From Thalassia testudinum (Eukaryota > Streptophyta > Magnoliopsida > Alismatales > Hydrocharitaceae), in contig JAZHRO010000014.1 of assembly GCA_037157565.1 (NCBI GenBank), forward strand, positions 97,247,501 through 97,311,500: DNA of 64,000 nucleotides. Direction: 5' to 3'. The position numbers and the translations under genes were made by a program. How positions within the stretch are numbered: the stretch's first letter is position 1; each line of letters begins with the position of its first letter. Positions 57,230-64,000 of the stretch are shown piece by piece. The notes below the pieces were generated by a model. The model was not told the DNA's origin, did not search any database, and saw nothing but the letters and a program-made list of their open reading frames with translations.

Positions 57230-57508
57230 ATCAGTGTACTAGGGAAGTCCTGCATCGATAGTTAGGAGGTTCTCATTAGGAAAGTGTTCTGTGATTGGTG
57301 CGGAAGGGTTGATGACATCAGAAGGAAGGTGGGATAAGTGATCAACTACCATATTCTGTTTTCCCTCCTTGTCATGAATCTCGAGGTCAAATTCATGCAA
57401 TAGCAAGATCTAGCAGATTAGTCACGGTTTCGCATCCTTCTTCACGAGGAGGTGTCTCACTGCGATGTGATCCAAGTATATGATAACATGGGAACCCAAA
57501 AGATAGGG

Positions 57509-58576
57509 TCAAAATTGTTCAAGGCCAAATACTATGGCTAACAGCTCTTTCTCTGCAACTGTGTAGTGAGCCTCGTCAAGTGTCTTGCTAGCGTAGTAGC
57601 TGACCACGGGTTTTCCATCTATTTTCTGGCCAAGTACCACACCCACTACGTAGTCAGATGCATCACACATGATCTCAAATGGTAGAGACCAGTCACGGGA
57701 TTGCAGGATTGGTGCTTGAGTAACTCGATCATGCAGGCTCTCAAATGCATGAGTGCACTCTTCGGTAATTTCAAAAGGGACATCCTCTAAGAGAAGATTA
57801 GTTGGGGGGCACTTGATTTTTGAGAAGTCAAGAATGAAACAACGGTAAAAACTGATGTGCCCCAGAAAAGAGTGGTTGTCCTTTACCGAGCTAGGCTTGG
57901 GTAGTTTGGAAATCAAATTAACCTTCGCTCGATCAACTTGGATGCCTTTTTCAGAGATGAGGTGACCCAGGACAATTCCCACAGGTACCATGAAGTGGCT
58001 CTTTTCCCAGGAAAGAACCAGATTCACGTTGATGCAATGCCTGAGGATTTGAACTAAGTGCAGGAGGCAATCATCAAAAGATTGCCCAAATACTGAGAAG
58101 TCATCCAAGAAGACTTCAAGGTATTCACCTACCATATCTAAGAATATGGCAAGCATGCACCACTAAAAAGTGGCGGGTGCATTGCAGAGACCAAACGACA
58201 TCCTACGGAATGCATACCCCCCAAAGGGGTAGGTGAAGGTACTCTTCTCTTGGTCCTCAGGATGGATTGCCACCTGGTTATAACTGGAGTACCCGTCCAA
58301 GAAGTAAAAGTATCGATTCCTTGCCAATTTCTTGAGTATCTGATCAATAATTGGTAGTGGGAAATGATCCTTTTTCATGGAGATATTTAGTCTTCGGTAA
58401 TCAATACAGACTCTCCACGAGTTTGCTATGCAGGTCGGTATAGTCTCTCCGATTTCAGTCATAATGACGGTGAGTCCCGCCTTTTTGGGCACAACATGGA
58501 TTGTACTCACCCAACAACTATCGAAGATCGGGTAGATGATACCTGCATCTAACCACTTGATGATCTCCTTTTTCAT
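57509..58576 (-). pseudogene. reverse transcriptase and RNase H of element 4, split by one stop
   Basis: Two same-phase frames, 58576-58163 and 58156-57509, are separated by a single TAG at 58163-58165. It stands where element 3 has Gln after 'ATF', so one CAG-to-TAG change suffices to explain it. RT motifs: 'WRVCIDYRRL', 'YFYFLDGYSSYNQVAIHPED', 'MSFGLCNAPATF', catalytic 'VFLDDFSVFG' with both Asp. RNase H: 'MCDASDYVVGVVLGQ' (Asp present) and 'AEKELLAIVFGLEQF' (Glu present). RNase H then breaks by frameshift and stops toward 57230. Confidence 0.9.
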
Positions 58577-58747
58577 GACATCTTGTAGGTTCGGATTCAG
58601 GCATCTCTACATTTCATGGGATGGTCGTGAGCCCTTTTCAGTGTAGATGTGATGTGTGCAATATGAAGTGCTGATACCAGTCAGGTTATCGAGAGTCCAC
58701 CCAATGGCTCTCCGATGCTGCTGGAGGATAGAAATCAAGTGAGTTTC

Positions 58748-59042
58748 CTAATAAGAGATAAGGCGACAACTGATGATAACAGGAAACGTCTGATTTGAAC
58801 TGAGGAAGACATATTTGAGATGGTCAGGGAGGGATTTAAACTCCATGATTGGATTTTCAGTAGTAGCAGGTGGTTCAAGGTGAGGTTCAGGAGCAACAGC
58901 ATGAGCTAAAGGTATCTCTAGGTCTGGTTCAGGCTCCTCCAAGTGTGGGGTTTGATCCTCTTGTGGTTGATCATTAGACATAAGTAGGTTTTCCTCGACA
59001 CATGGGTCGTCAACCACGTACTCAATGTCAGAAATTTGTTCG
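58748..59042 (-). pseudogene. protease-RT linker of element 4, part next to RT
   Basis: Acidic, Glu/Pro-rich frame ('QPQEDQTPHLEEPEPDLEIP') ending 'FKSLPDHLKYVFL', the pre-RT signature shared with element 3. It is interrupted upstream at 59042 by a foreign LTR, so its first residues in the open frame come from that insertion. Confidence 0.7.
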
Positions 59043-59289
59043 ATAACTGATAAACGCCAGTTTATCATCATTCTTATGCATTAAAACAAACCTAGCTCTT
59101 AGGATTTTACTCCGCAAATGGGTTTTTGGGCTGCATTTAGGCATAAATTAGGTTAGGCATGCATTGCATCCTTTATTTGCCTTTTTAATATGTTTTTGTG
59201 AGTGTTAGGGATGCACAGATATGCAGATCCTTAAAACCCTAGCACTCAAGAAGGCAAATGGTGAAGGAGAAGTCCAGACTAGTTGGAAC

Positions 59290-60035
59290 TCAGCTCGATC
59301 CAGCTCACCACAGCTGGAACCTAGCTCACTTGAACTAGGGTTAGCTCATCCCAGCTCCATTCAGCTAATCTCAGCTGAATGGTAGCTCAAGAGAGTTCAT
59401 CTTAGCTCACCCTAGCTCAAGTCAGCTCAGATCCAGCTCAACTTAGCTGAGTCTAGCTCATCTTAGGTCCCACTAGTTCACAGGGAGCTCTAGCTAGCTC
59501 AGCTGAGTTGATAGGAGTTCACCCCAGCTCAGATCCAGCTACATCCAGCTCCACTCAGCTCCAGCCAGCTGAAGAAGAACTCATCCCAGCTCAGGAAGCT
59601 CAAGTCCAGCTCCCGGGGACTCAGCTTAGCTCGACTCAGTTGAGCTAAGCTACCTTAGCTGCCTCAACCAGCTTGATTCTCCCCAGGAGCACCAGACCTA
59701 GCTCACCTCAGCTCATTTTGGTAGAAGGTAGCTCACTTTAGCTTGGCTTAGCAACTAGCAAAGAACTAGCAAGCTAAGCCAACTAGAGTAGCCCCATGCC
59801 AGCCTCTTCAGCAGTAGCCAGCTCCAGCTCCAACTCCAGACTTCTCCTCCTCAGCTCCTTCCTCCAAACCCTAACTCCAACACCTTCTCCTCTACTCCAC
59901 CTTTAGCTAAGCTAGCTTAGCTTATCTTAGCTTAGCTTAGCTTAGCTAACAACCAGCTCCTTGGCCATCCATTACCTTAAAAATCAACCCTAGCTAGCTC
60001 CACCAATTCAAGCCTACCTAAGCTAGCTACCCTAC
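59290..60035. repeat. AGCT-rich region
   Basis: By hand count about 54 AGCT tetramers in about 745 bp (about 3 expected at even base use), mostly as cagctc, tagctc and tagctta, in both tandem (59940) and dispersed form. It lies in the upstream (U3-like) part of the solo LTR. Confidence 0.85.
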
Positions 60036-60413
60036 TTAAGTTGGCGCCACCACCTAGCCACCCCTTCACCCCATTATCTCCACCAAAAGACACTTCAAGT
60101 TGGTGCCAAAAACCACCCCTAACCACCCCCATTTTGGCGCCAACATTCAGCCTCTTCATCCACCCTACACCTACCCATATAACACATCCTAGCCATCCAC
60201 ATACCCCCCTTCTAGAACCTTAAGGTGGCACCACCTAATAGCCTTCTAGAAAGCCCATTTTGGTGGCAACACTAAGGGGTGTCAACACCCATAACTACCC
60301 CCTTTGTGTCCTTTAAGGTGGCGCCAACTCTCCTTGGCCATGGGATCTCCAACCACCTCCATCAACTCATCTTGGCCATCCAATTCAAAGGTCACCATAG
60401 CCCCCTTCCTATT

Positions 60414-60422
60414 CTATAAAAA
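60414..60422 (+). promoter_or_regulatory. TATA box of the solo LTR at 59043
   Basis: Plus-strand CTATAAAAA. It sets the LTR orientation as plus, opposite to its host element. Confidence 0.55.
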
Positions 60423-61149
60423 GCCACCACCTACCACCATTTTGGGGCATCCTCCCTTAATATATTTTTCTACCTAAACCACCTTTACCTACGGCCAAGA
60501 AGAAGGAGTAGAGAAGGAGATTAAAGGGGCACATTACCAGCCCCTTTGGTGCCTTCTTCCCCCCACTCTCTTCAACTTGAGCCACGCCAAGGAGGAGGAC
60601 TCTTCCACTTCAAGGAGGACGGCCAGGCAAAGGAGGAGTTAGGGTGGACGTCCACCCTTGGAGAGAAACTTAGGGCACGCCCCCCTAGGGCTTGCCTTGG
60701 AGGACATCACCTTGGCGGAGCACTGCAAGGAAGGAGTTGGACTCTTTTCAAGATTGGGAGCCACCAACGTTGGAGCAAGAAGCCCTCTTCTTCACCATCT
60801 ATCTAGAGGATTTGTGTTTTTTTTCCTTATTTTCATTTTTCTAGTAGTACAAGCTTTTCTCTACTAGGCCTTTTGTAAAACACTTTATCAATTATCTAGT
60901 TGCCTTCTTTGCATTTCTTGTTTGCATTTCTATTAGCTTATTTTCAGCATTCTTCACTCCCTCTCCCTAATTATTCTAGGCCTCCACTTGCCTAGAGTGA
61001 GCTTAGGGAGAGGCACTACTTGCCACATAGAAGTAGTATTTAAATTGAAGTGTAAATCACTTTTCCCGCCATCAGTTCGCATGTTGCCTTAGCTTAAAAA
61101 ACAAAAAAATGATATATTGAAAAAAAAATACCAAAAAGAAAGTTGAGAT

Positions 61150-62082
61150 TTATATTCCTAGCAAGAGAATCAATTTTGCAACCATATTGCCTCCTTGGAC
61201 GACCCTAGATACTTCCCTATCTAGGATTATAAATTTAAGAGCGAAAGCGGATTTACGCGTTACAACGACCCAATTAACAAACCGCGTAAAATCTCTATCA
61301 ATAACCCCACAATAAATTCCTCCTTGGGCCTTAAAGATATCTATCTTTAGTGTTCTACTCTGAAATTTTAACTCAATTTGGCTCTCTTCATAATTGATGT
61401 TGGCCCTAGCTATGGTTAGAAAAGGTCTCCCCAAAATGATCATTGTGTTCTTCAAGTTCTTAGGAACATCCATGTCTAAAACTATAAAATCCATGGGGAA
61501 GTAAAAATCTCAAACCCTAACTATGACATCCTCAAGAATTCCTTTAGGTGACTTAATAGATTGATCAGCTAACTGCAATGTCACCTTTGCTGGTGTGAGC
61601 TCAAATTCTTCAAGGTAGTCAAGTAGGGATGTAGGTATTAGGTTTATGGAGGCTCCTAAATCCAATAATGCATGGTCAAATTGAATATCATTGATTGTAA
61701 AGGAGATAAGAGGGGTACCAAGATCTTTTAGCTTTGGTGGGAGTTTACTCAAAATGATGGAGCTACCTTGCAACGACAATACGATCGAGTTCTCGCCTTT
61801 GGTTCATGACTTATGCTTTTGTGTACATACATCTTTCAGGAATCTTGCATAAACCAGTACGTGGTGTATCGTATCCATCAAGGGGATGTTTATTTGGACT
61901 TGCCCAAAGAGCTTGACCAAGTCCTCCAGAAATGCCATGGGTTTGGTTTTCTTCTTTCCCTTAGTCAAGGCCTCGGGAAATGGAACCTCAGATGGTTCCT
62001 CTAGAATTGGCTCAGGCTCTTTATGAAGGATGGGCATGTCCTGGATAACCAATCTAGGGTTAGGGTCTACAATCTCAAGCAA
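61150..62082 (-). pseudogene. protease and pre-protease region of element 4
   Basis: Pre-protease frame 62082-61804 with 'QVQINIPLMDTI' and 'YARFLKDVCTQKHK'. Protease frame 61779-61510 with the active-site 'ALLDLGASINLIP' intact (D-L-G). Continuation 61494-61150 with 'MDFIVLDMDV' and 'MIILGRPFLTIARA'. Two short breaks, at about 61800 and 61500, separate them. The protease would process Gag-Pol. Confidence 0.85.
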
Positions 62083-62183
62083 GTTGTGGCTAGGAAAAGT
62101 GGGTCCTATCTTACTTTGCCACTACGGGTGGTGACAGAATTTAATCCTACCTGTTTCTGGTTTGGGCTAGGGAGGATAGGTGT

Positions 62184-63727
62184 CTACTGCTGAAATCCAG
62201 AATAAGAGGTTGAAGCACTCGTCTCATTAGGTGATGGAGCAGAATGGGCCTGATAGACAAAGTGTGCTTGGCGTTGAATTGGATTCATAACGCACATTTG
62301 GTTGGGCACATTATTTGGATTTAGAAAAAGTTGAGATGGAAGTGCACGCAGCTGGCGAACACTTGCCAGCTGAGTCAATTGATTGCGGAGCTCAGTGATT
62401 TCCTCTTTGTGTTACTTTTGCATGTCAACAAACGTGTAGAGAATCAAAGATGTCTGATCTTCTTTAGGTGGTCCAGATTGGAAATTTTGATTATGCCTTG
62501 CTTGAGTGGGCTGATAGGGTCATAGGTTTTGTGCTTGGGGTTGGAATTGAGGTCTTGGATTTGGATTATTTCCCGACCACGTAAAGTTTGGATGATTACG
62601 CCATCTAGGGTTATAAGTATTGGAGATAGGATTGTTCCATATGGCATGGAGATCCTCGCAGGTTTGAGGAGCTCTAGAATAATTAGGGTATTAGGGTTCA
62701 GAGTTCCCCCGACTATGGTAGGCTACCCCAGAGTTTCCTTCGAAGCCATAATCAGACGGGGGTGGATACGCATCCATCCCCAGAGAGTGGTAGATATTGT
62801 GCGCCACCTCCCTACCAGAGGGCGGGTGTGTATATGTGCTTTTTGGCGCAGAAGTGGTCTTGTGTAGATGTTGAGTGATGTTGTCCACCTTCTTCTCAAT
62901 GATGGAGACCTAATCAAATTGACTGGCTACCAACTCCAAGTCAAAAGATGCAAAAAGGCCTCGAGATTCATGTACCCCCGATTGTTTGTCAATGCATGGG
63001 TGGACGTCAAGTCGTACGCACCCAATGACTCATTTTTCATGGAGTTCTCGCACATGTTCTTGAGAATTCCCCAAATCTTATCTTCATGTTGACCTATGAT
63101 GCTGCCACCATAGGTTGCATTGACAAATAGCTTGATGTCATCATGGAGCCCATGGTAAAAGGATTGGATTTGTTCCCACTTTGGGACTCCGTGATGGGGG
63201 CATTTATGCATGAGATCCAAAAAATGATCCCATGCCTCGTGTAGAGATTCTCCTGCTCCTTGTGAGAAGTGCTTGATTTGCTACCACATAGCATTTGTAT
63301 GGTCAATGGGATAGAATTTTTGTAGTAAGGCGGTTTGAAGTTCTTATGATGTGTTGATTGTGTGTGGATAAGTTTGAAACCAGTAGGAAGCTTTGTCACC
63401 TAGAGAGAAGATCTTTAAGAGAAAGCCGTTTCGATTCTGTATGTCTAACCCAAAGGTGTGGGCTAGATGCTTCAGATACTTGACTTGTTGGAAAGGATCC
63501 TTAGAGTTCAAGCCATGGAATTTTGGAGTCATGTGAACCATACTAGGCTTGAGCTCCACATCGTGTCCTCTCACAAGGATATTGATTTGTAGTTCAATCT
63601 CCACTGTCGCGGAATTGTAGTGACCACGCAATTAAGGATGCGATGGTGGGTTGATGAAGGCATTGATCTGATCTTTGAAATCAAAGAATTGTTGTGGTTC
63701 AAAGTTAGGTCATTCTGGCGGATCCAT
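62184..63727 (-). pseudogene. gag of element 4, broken
   Basis: Probable start ATG at 63727 (MDPPE), followed almost at once by a stop. Then 63631-63344 with 'VELKPSMVHMTPKFHGLNSK' and 'LGDKASYWFQTYP'; 63220-62927 with 'MHKCPHHGVPKWEQIQSFYH' and 'NSMKNESLGAYDL'; a shifted C-terminal part to 62184 in which the minus strand near 62600 resembles the 'YNP.WR.HPNF.W' block of the other gags. Several stops and frameshifts. Same domain order as elements 1 and 3. Confidence 0.85.
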
Positions 63728-64000
63728 GGTTGTGATTGGAGGTTCAGGCTTAGAATCAGAGGAAATGCCAATATGATTAGGTTGTTGCATAAACACGGAG
63801 GTCAAGGTTTGGCCTCGATGATAGTGAATATCTAATGGAGGCCTCAAGTGTAGTTTTAAGGACCTCCTCCCAAACAAGCCTCGATGGAGAAGATGAGGGA
63901 TAGAATATCAGACGAACCCAATCGAGGCACCCAAAGATTTTTTGATGACTATAGAGGTTCGGGATGGATGATACCCCTAGATCAGAAAGTCATCTACCTG
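63728..64000 (-). other. 5' leader of element 4, cut by window edge
   Basis: The last 115 bp match element 2's leader at about 25625-25740 ('aggcacccaaagat', 'gaggttcgggatg'). The element's primer-binding site should lie roughly 0.8 kb further right, judging from element 2. Confidence 0.65.

Larger units (their letters stand above)
59043..61074 (+). mobile_element. 2-kb solo LTR inserted in element 4
   Basis: The insert separates protease from RT. The natural LTR start is TGATAAACGCCAGTTTATCA at 59048 and the end is ...CCCGCCATCA at 61074. GTTCG lies at 61075-61079 and at 59038-59042, leaving 5 extra bases (ATAAC) on the left. A plus-strand TATA (CTATAAAAA, 60414-60422) lies 1.37 kb in. There is no coding domain; frames at 60041-60223 and 60546-60867 are not recognisable. 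The first half is extraordinarily rich in AGCT. Confidence 0.7.
46628..64000 (-). mobile_element. element 4: decayed autonomous Athila-like element, right end outside window
   Basis: Minus-strand element with 3' LTR (46628-54295 less two insertions), polypurine tract, 3' non-coding region, integrase, RNase H, RT, a foreign solo LTR, protease and gag, ending in its leader at the window edge. The primer-binding site and 5' LTR must lie just to the right. Several stops and frameshifts break it, but its catalytic motifs are better kept than in element 3. Its LTR, 3' region and leader are related to those of element 2. Confidence 0.88.

Noticed and set aside
1..64000. CRISPR array, rRNA, tRNA gene or host protein gene
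   Set aside because: No regularly spaced repeats with unique spacers. The only tRNA-like words are primer-binding sites of 18-20 bases. No frame lacks a transposon explanation.

Overview
This window is repeat-dense plant DNA, most likely from a flowering plant with a large, retrotransposon-rich genome. I see no host gene, rRNA, tRNA gene or CRISPR array. Nearly all of it can be assigned to nested Ty3/gypsy LTR retrotransposons. Most belong to one lineage that I identify as Athila-like, for four reasons: the primer-binding sites match the 3' end of tRNA-Asp; the order is gag-PR-RT-RNase H-INT with neither a second RNase H nor a chromodomain; the LTRs are 2-4 kb; and the RT carries FMDDF/FLDDF boxes. 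The species cannot be told from the sequence.

Layout. 1-2392 is the 3' end and 3' LTR of a plus-strand element (C). It interrupts an older plus-oriented LTR (G; 2393-2639 and 29581-30510). G is split again by element 2 (minus strand, 2645-29575, target duplication AGGCC). The left LTR of element 2 is split by element 1 (minus, 4606-20989, duplication TTCCC). The left LTR of element 1 is split by a 2.7-kb solo LTR of another, Tekay/Del-like type (8383-11100, duplication TATAC). LTR G lies in the internal region of a still older minus-strand element 5 (30511-32484, resuming at 46602-46627). Element 5 is also interrupted by element 3 (minus, 32485-46596, duplication GTCCA; complete but decayed gag-pol) and by element 4 (minus, 46628 to beyond the right edge; decayed gag-pol). 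Element 4 carries three later insertions: solo LTR H (47217-49391, CCCAC) and solo LTR D (50255-53062, GTAGC/GTAGT) in its 3' LTR, and a 2-kb solo LTR between its protease and reverse transcriptase (59043-61074).

How the parts work together. Elements 3 and 4 are dead autonomous elements that once encoded the whole replication machinery. Element 1 keeps only gag (a TR-GAG-like non-autonomous design) between 4.0-kb LTRs. Elements 2 and 5 are non-autonomous too: they share LTR type, 3' region and leader with element 4, but in place of gag-pol they carry a different open reading frame that I do not recognise (ORF-X). ORF-X is found in two independently decayed copies whose aligned codons show an excess of silent changes, so it was probably once a selected protein. 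This is the best candidate here for something undescribed. Other signals are non-coding: a hairpin with compensatory changes downstream of the coding region in all element types, self-complementary LTR starts, a promoter-proximal inverted repeat whose two arms change together, a CAGACGTCTG motif shared by unrelated LTRs, and short words repeated far above chance.
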